A stretch of DNA of 64,000 bases from Sinisalibacter aestuarii (GTDB lineage Bacteria; Pseudomonadota; Alphaproteobacteria; Rhodobacterales; Rhodobacteraceae): NCBI RefSeq assembly GCF_027923545.1, contig NZ_BROH01000005.1, positions 124,001 to 188,000 of the forward strand. The letters run 5' to 3'. Each line of letters starts with the position of its first letter. Position 1 is the first letter of the stretch. Shown in pieces: positions 53,015-62,619 of the stretch. The notes beneath the pieces were generated by a model. It did no database searches. It worked only from the letters and a program-made list of their open reading frames with translations, and had not been told where the DNA came from. The position numbers and the translations under genes were made by a program.

Positions 53015-53355
53015 TGAATTACGCCGATATCGGGCTGGCCAACACCTTCCTGCCGCTGGCCGGGCTGGTGGCGCTGGCGCTGCTGCTGCCCGTCTGGACG
53101 GTGCCAAAAGGCACCCGCTCGCAGGGGCGGCTGGCGCTGGGCATGGCGGCGAGCGCGGGGCTGACCTTCGCCGCCGCGCTGGGGCTGTTCGCGGCGCTGC
53201 ACGCGGGCGCGGGCAACGCGCCGCGCCTCGGGGCGGTGACGCGGGCGGCTGTGCTGTCGGCGCTGGCCTGGGGCCCGCTGCTGGCGCTGGCCTGGCTGGC
53301 GCGGGCACAGGGCGTGGAGAAGCGGCGCGGCGAAGACATGGCAAGGAGCAGGTGA
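53011..53355 (+). CDS. Small membrane protein 2 of the AAA+ operon
   Basis: 114 residues from ATG 53011 (ATG 53014 equally possible). Three hydrophobic segments (FLPLAGLVALALLLPVW, LTFAAALGLFAALHAG, VLSALAWGPLLALAWLA) and a basic C-terminus ending EDMARSR. No family recognised. It sits 1 bp from the next gene. Confidence 0.72.
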   Translation: MMNYADIGLANTFLPLAGLVALALLLPVWTVPKGTRSQGRLALGMAASAGLTFAAALGLFAALHAGAGNAPRLGAVTRAAVLSALAWGPLLALAWLARAQGVEKRRGEDMARSR

Positions 53356-53356
53356 G

Positions 53357-53689
53357 ATGGACTGGGCGATTTTTCTGGGCGTAACCTTGCTGGCCTCGGT
53401 GCTGGTGGCACTGGTGGCGCGCGACATCGCGGCCCGGATGGCGCGGGCCGGAGGCGAACCGGAATTCACCGCAATCCTGCTCGCCATCGTGATCTCGGCG
53501 GTGGTGCTGCTGGGCGCCTCGCGGCTGGCCGTCGCGGTGGACTGGCTCTATGCGCGGGCCGGAGTAGATGCCGCCACGGCGATTGGCGGGCAATTCCGGG
53601 TGGCGGCCTTTGCGGCGAGTTTCGTGCCGATCGCGGCTTATGTGCTGACGTTCCTGGGGACGTTCAGACGGGTGAAGGGAACTTCATGA
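53357..53689 (+). CDS. Small membrane protein 3 of the AAA+ operon
   Basis: 110 residues with three hydrophobic segments (WAIFLGVTLLASVLVALVA, ILLAIVISAVVLLGAS, FAASFVPIAAYVLTFLG). A GGTGAG-like site precedes the ATG at 53357. Like its two predecessors it is short, hydrophobic and of unknown function; the three may form one membrane complex. Confidence 0.72.
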   Translation: MDWAIFLGVTLLASVLVALVARDIAARMARAGGEPEFTAILLAIVISAVVLLGASRLAVAVDWLYARAGVDAATAIGGQFRVAAFAASFVPIAAYVLTFLGTFRRVKGTS

Positions 53690-53758
53690 CGATGGGATTT
53701 GCACGCAGCGAAAGCCGGGACCTGCCCCGCGCAAGACCGATCTAATCGAGGGGGCAGA

Positions 53759-55108
53759 ATGAAACGCCTCATCCAACGCGGCCTGATGTTCGGCAACCTG
53801 ATCCGCATCGACAGCCCCGCCCTTGTCGAGCGCTATAACCGGGCGCTGGAGCGGCTCACCCGCAAGCGCACCGCGCTCAGCGAATTCCATATCGACATCT
53901 CGGGCTATTCCTACGAGATCGGCGAGGAACTGGGCGATCATCTCTACCTCAACCCCAACGGGGTGAACCGGCTCTTCATCATCCTCACCACCGAACAGAA
54001 GCGCGCGCCGCTCTTGAACGCGCAGTTCTCCACCTCGCGCGGCATTCTCAAGCAGTTCATCGAGGAGAACGAGGCCAAGCTGTTCGCCCTCACCGCGCAG
54101 GACGCAGTGGCGGGCGAGCTTGACAATTCGGTGTTCGAGGTCACCGCCCCTGCCCGGCTGTTCGACATCCGCAAGATCACCGTGGTGGCCGACACAACGC
54201 AAAGCCATGTCGCCAATGCCCGCAAGCTGGCCGACCGGATCGAGCGGTTCCAGACCGAGCCGGACGGCTGGTATGATGACGTGCTCATCGCCGAGATGAT
54301 CGAGCTGGCCAAGCGCACCGGCGACGTGACCCGCCAGCCCATCGACCTTGCCCACGCCACCTACGAACAGGGCAATTTCTGGACGGCGCATTTCGGCGGC
54401 ATCTACATTTTCCGCGACGTGGCCACGCCCGCCGCCATCACCGTGCGGCCGCGCGCCGATGTCGGGCCGATGCCGATCGAGGCGTTCGATCTCACCATGC
54501 GCAACGGCATCGCCACCTTTCTGGAGATGAACGATCTGGTGGAGCCGGTGATCAAGGCGCGTGGCGTCGACGGGGCGGCGATCCTGCGCCAGAAGATGGA
54601 CTTCATCCTCGTCGATGCGGCGACGACGCAGGGCCTGCCGATCGACGGGTTCGATCCGCGCAGCCTGCACCGGCTGGCACAGCGGATGGGGTCGGCGCTG
54701 CCGGAGGAATTTCTCAAGCTCAACGCGCTGGTGCGCTGGGCGCTGAACGGCGGCAAGTGGCCACGCATCGCGTCTGACAGCCCGGCCTATTTCTACACCC
54801 TGCGCGCCCGGCCCGATCACCCCGACCGGGATCTGGTCAACCAGCTCCTCTCCGAGCTGGCCCCGCTCGACATCCGCCAGCTCTTCATCACCCACAAACC
54901 CGCTTTCTACGCCGCCTATCGCGACTGGCCGGATGCGAAGAAGGAATATGTGGCCGAGTTCCTCGCCTCCGACTATGCCGCCAACAAGGCCGGCGCGCGC
55001 GAGGCGCTGTTCGGCGGGCGCAACCCCGCGCCCACCCCGTCTGGCCCCTGGGAGGCGAAAGATGATATCCTCGATCTCGTGGGCCCCTGGGGCGCGGTGA
55101 GACGGTAA
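53759..55108 (+). CDS. Uncharacterised 449-residue protein of the AAA+ operon
   Basis: From ATG 53759 with GAGGGGG; in-frame codons further upstream run across the 69-bp gap and look non-coding. Soluble, no signal peptide. It begins MKRLIQRGLMFGNLIRIDSP and includes GYSYEIGEELGDHLYLNPNG, FWTAHFGGIYIFRD and the C-terminal GPWEAKDDILDLVGPWGAV. I recognise the sequence type as a conserved Rhodobacteraceae hypothetical but know no function. Next to small membrane proteins and the AAA+ ATPase; possibly a substrate or adaptor of the ATPase. Confidence 0.78.
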   Translation: MKRLIQRGLMFGNLIRIDSPALVERYNRALERLTRKRTALSEFHIDISGYSYEIGEELGDHLYLNPNGVNRLFIILTTEQKRAPLLNAQFSTSRGILKQFIEENEAKLFALTAQDAVAGELDNSVFEVTAPARLFDIRKITVVADTTQSHVANARKLADRIERFQTEPDGWYDDVLIAEMIELAKRTGDVTRQPIDLAHATYEQGNFWTAHFGGIYIFRDVATPAAITVRPRADVGPMPIEAFDLTMRNGIATFLEMNDLVEPVIKARGVDGAAILRQKMDFILVDAATTQGLPIDGFDPRSLHRLAQRMGSALPEEFLKLNALVRWALNGGKWPRIASDSPAYFYTLRARPDHPDRDLVNQLLSELAPLDIRQLFITHKPAFYAAYRDWPDAKKEYVAEFLASDYAANKAGAREALFGGRNPAPTPSGPWEAKDDILDLVGPWGAVRR

Positions 55109-55118
55109 GGAGGGCGCC

Positions 55119-55394
55119 ATGGCATTTGCGCGTTTGTTCGTATTCGGGTTTCTCGCCCTGTCGGTGATCTACATCGCGGTTTCGGTCTATTCGCGCTCGG
55201 TGCGGCGGGAAAAACTTGAAAAACGCTGGGCGGAAGACCATCCCGGCGATGAAGACAGCCCCGAGCGCGAAATCTATATCGAGACCGGCATGGCGGAGTA
55301 TAACAGCTCGCTGCGCCGCAAGCTGATCCTGCTCGTCTATGTCATCCCGCTGATCGCCATCGTGGCGATTTCCATCATCGTCAACGTCACGTGA
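55119..55394 (+). CDS. Small two-helix membrane protein of the AAA+ operon
   Basis: 91 residues. Helix 1 (ARLFVFGFLALSVIYIAVSV) and helix 2 (LILLVYVIPLIAIVAISIIV) flank a highly charged 35-residue loop (REKLEKRWAEDHPGDEDSPE). Start after AAGGAGGGCGCC, an excellent site. Often seen in this bacterial family as an unexplained small membrane protein. Confidence 0.78.
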   Translation: MAFARLFVFGFLALSVIYIAVSVYSRSVRREKLEKRWAEDHPGDEDSPEREIYIETGMAEYNSSLRRKLILLVYVIPLIAIVAISIIVNVT

Positions 55395-55405
55395 GGCCCG
55401 GACCC

Positions 55406-56083
55406 ATGCGCATCTTTCGCAACACCCTTCTGACCATCGTCCTCCTCGTGGCGGGCACCTTCCTGCATTACACCCTGCCGCAGCATGACGTGGTGCGCGT
55501 GGTCAACACCTACCAGGAACGCCAGGATCTCGGCGACTGGACGCGGATCTTCTGGGCCAATCCCGACGACCAGTCGGGCACGCTGATCAACCGCGATGTG
55601 CAGTTCATCCAGACGGTGAAGAAGAAGACGTGGTTGCTCGGCTTCTTCCAGCGCGACTCCGAGAAGGTGATGGTCTATCGCAACGAAGATACCGGCTGGT
55701 CCTGGCCGCCCTATTTCAAGTTCGATACTGCCAGCCTGCAAACCGAGGCCGACGATCTGCGCTCGACGCCGGAGGCTCCGAAATGGGCGGTGTTGACCCA
55801 TTACGGCTGGCGGCTCGAGCTGTTCTCGGCCTTCCCCAACGCGGTGGCAATCAAACCCATCGCCTCGCCGGACATGACGATCATCCCGTGGTTCAACATC
55901 ATCTTCTTCATCATTATCATCGCGCTGATCCTGTTCCTCCGGGCGATGTGGATGCAGTTTCGCGAACGCACCATCGACCCGGCGCTGGAAGACACCCGCG
56001 ACGCCTGGGAAAAGGTCGATGCGGGGCTCGATGAAAAGCGCGGCCGCCTGAGCCGCTGGTGGCGGAGCTGGACGGGCAGATAA
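55406..56083 (+). CDS. DUF1523-type membrane protein, last gene of the AAA+ operon
   Basis: 225 residues from ATG 55406; a GTG at 55391 overlapping the previous stop would add five residues. One N-terminal helix (NTLLTIVLLVAGTFLHYTLP), a periplasmic domain rich in aromatic residues (GWSWPPYFKFD, THYGWRLELF), and a C-terminal helix (FNIIFFIIIIALILFLRAMW) followed by a charged tail. I recall this layout from DUF1523 proteins of Rhodobacteraceae. Function unknown. No terminator is visible before the next gene. Confidence 0.78.
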   Translation: MRIFRNTLLTIVLLVAGTFLHYTLPQHDVVRVVNTYQERQDLGDWTRIFWANPDDQSGTLINRDVQFIQTVKKKTWLLGFFQRDSEKVMVYRNEDTGWSWPPYFKFDTASLQTEADDLRSTPEAPKWAVLTHYGWRLELFSAFPNAVAIKPIASPDMTIIPWFNIIFFIIIIALILFLRAMWMQFRERTIDPALEDTRDAWEKVDAGLDEKRGRLSRWWRSWTGR

Positions 56084-56175
56084 CGCCGCAGCTGCGAAAC
56101 ATCTTGCACACGCAGCATCAGGTTTGCTTCAATGGGTTACCCAGGGGAAACCCGGACCAAAGGAAGGAACGCCCG

Positions 56176-57642
56176 ATGAAACACCTCACCCTCGCCGCCG
56201 CCATGCTCGCGCTCACCGCCGGCATGGCCCAGGCGCAGCAGGATACGATTACCCTCGGCATGGTTCTGGAGCCGCCGAACCTCGACCCGACGGGCGGCGC
56301 CGCCGCCGCGATCGACGAGGTGGTTTATGCCAATATCTTCGAAGGTCTCACCCGTTTCGGCCCCGATGGCGCGGTGCTGCCGGCGCTGGCCGAGAGCTGG
56401 GAGGTGAGCGAGGATGGCACGGTCTACACCTTCCACCTGCACGATGGCGTCAAATTCCATGACGGCACCGACATGACCGCCGAAGACGTGGTGTTTACCC
56501 TCGACCGCGCCCGGGCCGAAGACTCGACCAACGCCCAGAAGGCGCTGTTTACCGGGATCACCGGCGTCGCGGCGGTGGACCCGCTGACCGTGCAGATCAC
56601 CCTGGCCGAGCCGAACGGCAACCTGCCCTTCAACATGGCCTGGGGCGATGCGGTGATCGTCGCGCCCGAGAGCATCGACACGGCCGCCACAGCGCCGGTG
56701 GGCACCGGCCCCTTCACCTTCACCGAATGGGTGCAGGGCGATCACGTGACCATCACCCGCAACGACGCCTATTGGGGCGCCGCCCCGGCGCTGGCCTCGG
56801 CAACGTTCAAGTTCATCTCCGATCCCAACGCCGCCTTCGCCGCGATGATGGCGGGCGACGTCGACGCCTTCCCGAACTTCCCCGCACCGGAAACCCTGAG
56901 CCAGTTCGAAAGCGATCCGCGCTTCAAGGTCATCGTCGGCTCGACCGAGGGCGAGACGATCCTCGCCATGAACAACAAGCTGGCGCCGCTGGACGATATC
57001 CGCGTGCGCGAGGCGATTGCCCACGCAATCAACCGGCAAGACATCGTCGACGGCGCGATGTTTGGCTTCGGTACGCCGATCGGCACGCATTTTGCCCCGC
57101 ACAACCCCGATTATGTCGACCTGACGGCGCTGTCGGCCTATGACCCGGAGAAATCGAAAGCGCTGATGGCCGAGGTTGGCGAGATCCCGGCGCTGCGGCT
57201 GATGCTGCCGCCGCCGAGCTATGCGCGGCGTGGCGGCGAGATCATCGCCGCGCAATTGCGCGAGGTGGGGATCGAGACCGAAATCACCAACCTCGAATGG
57301 GCGCAATGGCTCGAACAGGTGTTTGGCGGCAAGGATTTCGACCTGACCATCATCAGCCACACCGAACCCGCCGACATCAACATCTATGCCCGCCCGGATT
57401 ACTACTTCCAGTATGACAACGCCGAGTTCCAGGCGCTGATCGCCGAGCTTGGCGTCACCTCCGACCCGGCGAGACGCTCGGAGCTCAACAAGCAGGCGCA
57501 GGAAATGATCGCGCAGGATTACGTCAACGCCTATCTGTTCCAGCTTGCCAAGACCGGCGTGGCCAATGCCAAGATCGAAGGGCTGTGGGAAAACGCCCCG
57601 ACCCAGGCCAACGACCTGACCGGCGTGCGCTGGACCGAGTGA
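56176..57642 (+). CDS. Peptide ABC importer substrate-binding protein (family 5, DppA-like)
   Basis: 488 residues from ATG 56176 after AAGGAAGG. Signal peptide MKHLTLAAAMLALTAGMAQA, then QQDTITLGMVLEPPNLDPTG, and the family motif LAESWEVSEDGTVYTFHLHD. Periplasmic. It begins the second peptide importer of the window. A strong terminator lies between it and the permeases, a common way to make more binding protein than membrane parts. Substrate may be peptides or another small polar solute. Confidence 0.93.
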   Translation: MKHLTLAAAMLALTAGMAQAQQDTITLGMVLEPPNLDPTGGAAAAIDEVVYANIFEGLTRFGPDGAVLPALAESWEVSEDGTVYTFHLHDGVKFHDGTDMTAEDVVFTLDRARAEDSTNAQKALFTGITGVAAVDPLTVQITLAEPNGNLPFNMAWGDAVIVAPESIDTAATAPVGTGPFTFTEWVQGDHVTITRNDAYWGAAPALASATFKFISDPNAAFAAMMAGDVDAFPNFPAPETLSQFESDPRFKVIVGSTEGETILAMNNKLAPLDDIRVREAIAHAINRQDIVDGAMFGFGTPIGTHFAPHNPDYVDLTALSAYDPEKSKALMAEVGEIPALRLMLPPPSYARRGGEIIAAQLREVGIETEITNLEWAQWLEQVFGGKDFDLTIISHTEPADINIYARPDYYFQYDNAEFQALIAELGVTSDPARRSELNKQAQEMIAQDYVNAYLFQLAKTGVANAKIEGLWENAPTQANDLTGVRWTE

Positions 57643-57665
57643 GCCGCGCAACATGATGCAAAGGG

Positions 57666-57694
57666 GGCGCCGGCGAAACCCGGCGCCTTTTTTT
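57666..57694 (+). terminator. Terminator within the second peptide importer operon
   Basis: GGCGCCGG (57666-57673) pairs with CCGGCGCC (57680-57687), followed by seven or eight T residues. It lies between the binding protein and permease genes. Confidence 0.85.
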
Positions 57695-57729
57695 CAGCGG
57701 AGCGGCTCACGCCGCAACGCTCTTGCGAG

Positions 57730-57777
57730 GTGGGGGCTCTGCCCCCACACCCCCGGGATATTTTTGGCAAGATGAAG
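57730..57777 (+). repeat. Full copy of the dispersed repeat: hairpin plus GGGATATTTTTGGCAAGATGAAG
   Basis: Hairpin GTGGGGGC/GCCCCCAC (57730-57737 and 57741-57748, loop TCT) followed by ACCCCCGGGATATTTTTGG and CAAGATGAAG. The best preserved copy in the window, 50 bp before the DppB-type start. Confidence 0.82.
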
Positions 57778-57826
57778 CAGCAATTGCGTCTTTCTCCCAC
57801 GCGCCAGTCGGCCTAACCTCCGCCCC

Positions 57827-58771
57827 ATGCTGCGTTACGCCTTCTCCCGCGCCCTGTCGCTTGCGGTCAGCCTGATCGTGGCTTCGGTGGTCATTTTCGC
57901 AGTGATCGAGGTGATCCCCGGCGATCCGGCAAGCTACATGCTGGGGCTGAACGCGACGCCCGAAGCGGTGGACGCGCTGCGCGACCAGCTTGGGCTGAAC
58001 GGCTCGCTGGTGAGCCGCTATCTGAGCTGGGCGGGCGGGATGCTGACCGGCGATTTCGGGCTGTCATACACCTACAAGGTGCCGGTGGCCGATCTGGTGG
58101 CGCAACGGCTCTGGGTTTCGCTGCCGCTGGCGCTCTACGCGCTGGCGCTGTCCACGCTCATCGCCTTCCCGGTCGGCCTGATCGCGGCGGCGCGGCGCGG
58201 CACGGTCACCGATTACGGCATCATGGGGGCGACGCAGCTGGGCATCGCCGTGCCGAATTTCTGGTTCGCCATGCTGCTGGTGCTGGTCTTCGCGGTCAAC
58301 CTTCGCTGGTTCTCGGCGGGTGGCTTTCCCGGCTGGTCCGATCCGGGCGCGGCGATCAAGGCGCTCACCCTGCCCGCCGTGGCGCTGGCGCTGCCGCAAG
58401 CCTCGATCCTCGCGCGCGTCATGCGCTCAGCACTGATCGAAACGCTGGGACAGGATTACATCCGCACCGCCCGCGCCAAGGGGCTCTCGCGCCGTCAGGC
58501 CACCACCCGCCACGCGCTGCGCAACGCGATGATCCCGGTGCTCACCATCATCGGGCTGCAATTCAGCTTCCTGCTCGCCGGCGCGATCATCATCGAGAAC
58601 GTGTTCTACCTGCCCGGCCTTGGCCGCCTGATCTTCCAGGGCATCACCCAGCGCGACCTGATCGTGGTCGAAAGCCTGGTGATGCTGCTCGTTTTCGCCG
58701 TGATCCTCGTGACCTTCCTCGTCGATCTCGCCTACGCCGCCGTCGACCCGCGGCTCCGGAGGCGCGCATGA
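57827..58771 (+). CDS. Peptide ABC importer permease, DppB type
   Basis: 314 residues. Opening helix LSLAVSLIVASVVIFAVIEV with IPGDPASYMLGLNATPEAVD, the EAA loop RTARAKGLSRRQATTRHALR and C-terminus AYAAVDPRLRRRA are standard. Six helices expected. The ATG at 57827 has no good ribosome site. Overlaps the DppC-type gene by 4 bp. Confidence 0.92.
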   Translation: MLRYAFSRALSLAVSLIVASVVIFAVIEVIPGDPASYMLGLNATPEAVDALRDQLGLNGSLVSRYLSWAGGMLTGDFGLSYTYKVPVADLVAQRLWVSLPLALYALALSTLIAFPVGLIAAARRGTVTDYGIMGATQLGIAVPNFWFAMLLVLVFAVNLRWFSAGGFPGWSDPGAAIKALTLPAVALALPQASILARVMRSALIETLGQDYIRTARAKGLSRRQATTRHALRNAMIPVLTIIGLQFSFLLAGAIIIENVFYLPGLGRLIFQGITQRDLIVVESLVMLLVFAVILVTFLVDLAYAAVDPRLRRRA

Positions 58772-59589
58772 GGCTCAACGCCCAGCTCTGGATCGGCGCA
58801 GCGCTGACGGCTGTGTTTCTCGCCGGTGCGGTGCTCAGCTTCGTCTGGACCCCGCATGACGTGACCGCGCTCAACATCGCCGACAAGCTCAGGCCCGCCT
58901 CTTCCACCTACCTGCTCGGCACCGACCATTTCGGGCGCGATCTGCTCTCGATGCTGATGGTCGGCGCGCGCACCTCGATCGCGGTGGCGCTGGTGGCGGT
59001 GGGGATCGGGCTTGGCCTCGGGGTGCCGCTGGGGCTGCTCGCCGCGGCCACCCGCGGCAGCCTGATCGACGAGGTGGTGATGCGCGGCAACGACCTGATC
59101 TTCGCCTTCCCCTCGCTGGTGATCGCCATCCTGATCACCGCCGTTTTCGGCCCTTCGGCGCTGAACGCGATCCTCGCGATCGGCATCTTCAACATCCCCG
59201 TCTTCGCCCGAGTCAGCCGCGGCGGCGCGCTCAGCCTGTGGACGCTTGACTGGATTCTCGCCGCCCGGGTGGCCGGCAAAGGGCGGCTGCGCATCAGCCT
59301 TGAGCATATCCTGCCCAATATCGTGAACCTGCTGATCGTGCAGGGTACGATCCAGTTTTCGCTCGGCATCCTCGCCGAAGCGGCGCTGAGCTATGTCGGC
59401 CTCGGCGCGCAGCCGCCGCTGCCAAGCTGGGGCCGGATGCTCGCCGAGGCGCAGACGATGATCTACACCAACCCAGCCCTTGCCATCCTGCCCGGCCTTG
59501 CCATCGTCGCCATGGTGCTGGGGCTGAACCTTATGGGCGACGGTTTGCGCGATCTGCTCGATCCCCGGGTGCGGAGGGCGCGGGCATGA
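58768..59589 (+). CDS. Peptide ABC importer permease, DppC type
   Basis: 273 residues, a little short for the family because the cytoplasmic N-terminus is small. Motif TYLLGTDHFGRDLLSMLMVG and the EAA loop AARVAGKGRLRISLEHILPN are normal. Ends [12 protein letters not shown]. Overlaps the ATPase gene by 4 bp. Confidence 0.92.
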   Translation: MRLNAQLWIGAALTAVFLAGAVLSFVWTPHDVTALNIADKLRPASSTYLLGTDHFGRDLLSMLMVGARTSIAVALVAVGIGLGLGVPLGLLAAATRGSLIDEVVMRGNDLIFAFPSLVIAILITAVFGPSALNAILAIGIFNIPVFARVSRGGALSLWTLDWILAARVAGKGRLRISLEHILPNIVNLLIVQGTIQFSLGILAEAALSYVGLGAQPPLPSWGRMLAEAQTMIYTNPALAILPGLAIVAMVLGLNLMGDGLRDLLDPRVRRARA

Positions 59590-61175
59590 TCCGGCTGCAA
59601 AACCTTTCGCTCGCGATCCACGATTACCCGATCCTCGACGACGTCTCGCTCACCATCGCGCCGGGCAAGGTGACCGGGCTGGTGGGCGAGAGCGGCTCGG
59701 GCAAATCCATGACCGCACTCGCCGTGATGGGCCTCTTGCCGCATGGCAGCCGCATCTCGGGCCATGCCTGGCTGGACGAGGGCGACGTGCTGGCCAAATC
59801 CGAGCGCGAAATGTGCGCCCTGCGCGGCAACAGGGTGGGCATGATCTTTCAGGAGCCGATGACGGCACTGAACCCGGTCAAGACCATCGGCGATCAGGTG
59901 GCGGAAACGCTGGTGATCCATGGCAAGGCAACAAAACGCGAGGCGCGCGACGTCGCCCGCGAACGCCTCGCCCGCGTCGGCCTGCCGGAAGAGCGCTTTC
60001 CGCTCTCGCGCTACCCGCATGAGCTGTCGGGCGGCCAGCGCCAGCGGGTCTGCATCGCCATGGCGGTGGCGCTGAACCCCGAGCTGCTGATTGCCGACGA
60101 GCCAACCACCGCGCTCGACGTGACGACGCAGGCGCAGATACTCGATCTGCTGAAGGGGCTGGTGGAGGAGGAAGGCATGAGCCTGCTTCTCATCACCCAC
60201 GATCTCGCCGTGGTCGCCGGCATGGCCGACCATGTGGCGGTGATGCAGGCGGGGCGGATCGTCGAGCAAGGGCCGACCGAGGCGCTCTTTCGCACCATGG
60301 CGCATCCCTATACCCGCAAGCTCTTCGCCGCCTCATCGCACCAGCCCGACCGGGGCGCGCGCGCCGAGGGCACGCCGCTTCTCACCGTCGAGAACGCGGT
60401 GCGCGACTATCCGACGGCACGCCAGGGGCTGCTTGGTCGCGCCGGCACCTTCCGCGCGGTGAAGGGGGTGAGCTTCACCCTCGAACGTGGCGAAAGCCTC
60501 GGGCTGGTCGGCGAAAGCGGCTGCGGCAAATCCACCCTCACCCGCGCCATCCTCGGGCTCGACGCGCTGCAAGGCGGGCGGATCGCGCTCGACGGGCAGG
60601 AAATCCATGCCGGCCCGCATCTGGACCCGTCGATCCGCCGCCGGATGCAGGTGGTCTTTCAGGACCCCTATGGCAGCTTCAACCCGCGCTGGAAGGTCGA
60701 GCGGCTGGTGGCCGAACCCTTCCATCTGATGGACAGCCCCGGCAATATCCGCGACCGGGTGGCGGCGGCGCTGGCCGATGTCGGGCTGGAGCCGGAGGCG
60801 ATGGGGCGCTACATCCACGAGTTTTCCGGCGGTCAGCGTCAGCGTATCGCCATCGCCCGCGCCCTCATCACCAATCCCGACCTGATCATCCTCGACGAAG
60901 CGGTGAGCGCGCTCGACGTGTCGATCCGCGCGCAGATCCTCGATCTGCTGGCCCGGCTGCGCGCCGAGCACGGGCTGAGCTATATGTTCATCAGCCACGA
61001 TCTGTCGGTGGTGCAGGCGATCACCGACCGGGTGCTGGTGATGCAGGCCGGCGAGATCGTCGAACGGGGCGCGACGGCGCAGGTCTTTGCCAGCCCCGCC
61101 CATCCCTATACGCGGACGCTGATTGCGGCGACGCCGAAAATCCCAGCCGAGTGGCAAGGAGTGACCCATGATTGA
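59586..61175 (+). CDS. Fused double ATPase of the peptide importer (DppD-DppF in one chain)
   Basis: 529 residues holding two complete ABC domains. First: Walker [15 protein letters not shown] near residue 37, signature [15 protein letters not shown], Walker [14 protein letters not shown]. Second: Walker [15 protein letters not shown] near 312, signature [15 protein letters not shown], Walker [14 protein letters not shown] (Ala where Pro is usual). Such fusions replace the separate DppD and DppF proteins. The gene's end overlaps the aldehyde dehydrogenase by 8 bp, tying that enzyme to the imported substrate. Confidence 0.93.
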   Translation: MIRLQNLSLAIHDYPILDDVSLTIAPGKVTGLVGESGSGKSMTALAVMGLLPHGSRISGHAWLDEGDVLAKSEREMCALRGNRVGMIFQEPMTALNPVKTIGDQVAETLVIHGKATKREARDVARERLARVGLPEERFPLSRYPHELSGGQRQRVCIAMAVALNPELLIADEPTTALDVTTQAQILDLLKGLVEEEGMSLLLITHDLAVVAGMADHVAVMQAGRIVEQGPTEALFRTMAHPYTRKLFAASSHQPDRGARAEGTPLLTVENAVRDYPTARQGLLGRAGTFRAVKGVSFTLERGESLGLVGESGCGKSTLTRAILGLDALQGGRIALDGQEIHAGPHLDPSIRRRMQVVFQDPYGSFNPRWKVERLVAEPFHLMDSPGNIRDRVAAALADVGLEPEAMGRYIHEFSGGQRQRIAIARALITNPDLIILDEAVSALDVSIRAQILDLLARLRAEHGLSYMFISHDLSVVQAITDRVLVMQAGEIVERGATAQVFASPAHPYTRTLIAATPKIPAEWQGVTHD

Positions 61176-62619
61176 AGCCCTGTGGTACGACCAGACAAAG
61201 ATGTATGTGAATGGCGAATGGATCTGGCCCGCGCGCGGCGGGCAATTGCCGCTCGAAGATCCCTCGACCGGCTGGCAGATCGGCACCATCGCCCGTGGCA
61301 AGGAAGAAGATATCGACGCCGCCGTCACCGCCGCCCGGGGCGCGCTGGAGGGCGACTGGGGCCGGATGACGGCGCTGGAGCGCGGCCGCATCCTCGCACG
61401 GATCGGCGAACTGGTGAAAACCCGGATCGAAGACCTCGCGGTGATCGAGGCGCATGACGTAGGCAAGCCGCTGACACAGGCCCGCAACGATGCCATCGCG
61501 CTGGCGCGCTACATGGAATTCTACGCCGGCGCCGCTGACAAGGTGATGGGCGAGACGATCCCCTATCTCGACGGCTACACCGTCTACACCCTGCGTGAGC
61601 CGCACGGGGTGACCGGGCATATCATCCCGTGGAACTACCCGATGCAGATCATCGGCCGTTCGGTTGGCGGGGCGCTGGCGATGGGCAATGCCTGCGTGCT
61701 GAAGCCCGCCGAAGAAGCCTGCCTGACCGCACTCGCCTTCGCCGCGCTGGCCGAGGAGGCCGGGCTGCCCAAGGGCGCGCTCAACGTGGTGCCGGGGCTG
61801 GGCGAAGAGGCGGGCGCCGCGCTCACCGCGCATCCGGGCATCGACCACATCTCCTTCACCGGCTCGGTCGGCGTGGGCAAGCTCGTGCAGAAGGCCGCCG
61901 CCGACAACGTGGTGCCGGTGACGCTGGAACTGGGCGGCAAATCGCCCCAGATCGTGTTCGACGATGCCGATCTCGACGCCGCGTTGCCGTTCCTCGTCGG
62001 CGCCTGCATCCAGAATGCCGGGCAGACCTGCTCGGCCGCCAGCCGGGTGCTGATCCAGCGCGGAATCTATGACCAGCTCGTCGCCCGCATGGCCGACAGC
62101 TACAACGGCATGATGAGCGCCGAAGCAATGCGCGATGCCAATCTCGGCCCGCTGATCTCGGCCAGGCAGAAAGCGATTGTCGAGAGCTATCTCGCCAGGG
62201 GCGCCGATCTGCGCATCGCCGGGCAAGGCACGGTGCTGGACGATGTGCCGGCGGAGGGCCATTACGTGCCCGCCACACTCTTTGCCGACGTCCCCCCCGA
62301 TCACCCGCTGGCGATGGAGGAAATCTTTGGCCCCGTGCAGGTGGCGATCCCGTTCGATACCGAGGACGAGGCGATCGCCATCGCCAATGGCACGGGCTTC
62401 GGGCTGGTAGCGAGCATCTGGACCGAGAACGGCGCGCGACAGATGCGCATGGCGAAACGGCTGAGGGCGGGCCAGGTCTTCATCAACAATTACGGCGCGG
62501 GCGGCGGGGTGGAGCTGCCCTTCGGCGGCGTCGGCCTGTCCGGTCATGGCCGCGAAAAGGGGTTCGAGGCGCTCTACGGTTTCTCCACGCTCAAGACGGT
62601 CGCCGCCAGGCATGGCTGA
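61168..62619 (+). CDS. NAD-dependent aldehyde dehydrogenase co-transcribed with the importer
   Basis: 483 residues. Catalytic cysteine in NAGQTCSAASRVLIQ, base Glu in LELGGKSPQIVFDD, and closing EEIFGPVQV and FGGVGLSGHGREKGFEALY. Complete. The 8-bp overlap with the ATPase gene implies that it oxidises an aldehyde derived from the imported compound; a gamma-aminobutyraldehyde or betaine-aldehyde type substrate is possible but not decidable. Confidence 0.93.
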   Translation: MIEALWYDQTKMYVNGEWIWPARGGQLPLEDPSTGWQIGTIARGKEEDIDAAVTAARGALEGDWGRMTALERGRILARIGELVKTRIEDLAVIEAHDVGKPLTQARNDAIALARYMEFYAGAADKVMGETIPYLDGYTVYTLREPHGVTGHIIPWNYPMQIIGRSVGGALAMGNACVLKPAEEACLTALAFAALAEEAGLPKGALNVVPGLGEEAGAALTAHPGIDHISFTGSVGVGKLVQKAAADNVVPVTLELGGKSPQIVFDDADLDAALPFLVGACIQNAGQTCSAASRVLIQRGIYDQLVARMADSYNGMMSAEAMRDANLGPLISARQKAIVESYLARGADLRIAGQGTVLDDVPAEGHYVPATLFADVPPDHPLAMEEIFGPVQVAIPFDTEDEAIAIANGTGFGLVASIWTENGARQMRMAKRLRAGQVFINNYGAGGGVELPFGGVGLSGHGREKGFEALYGFSTLKTVAARHG

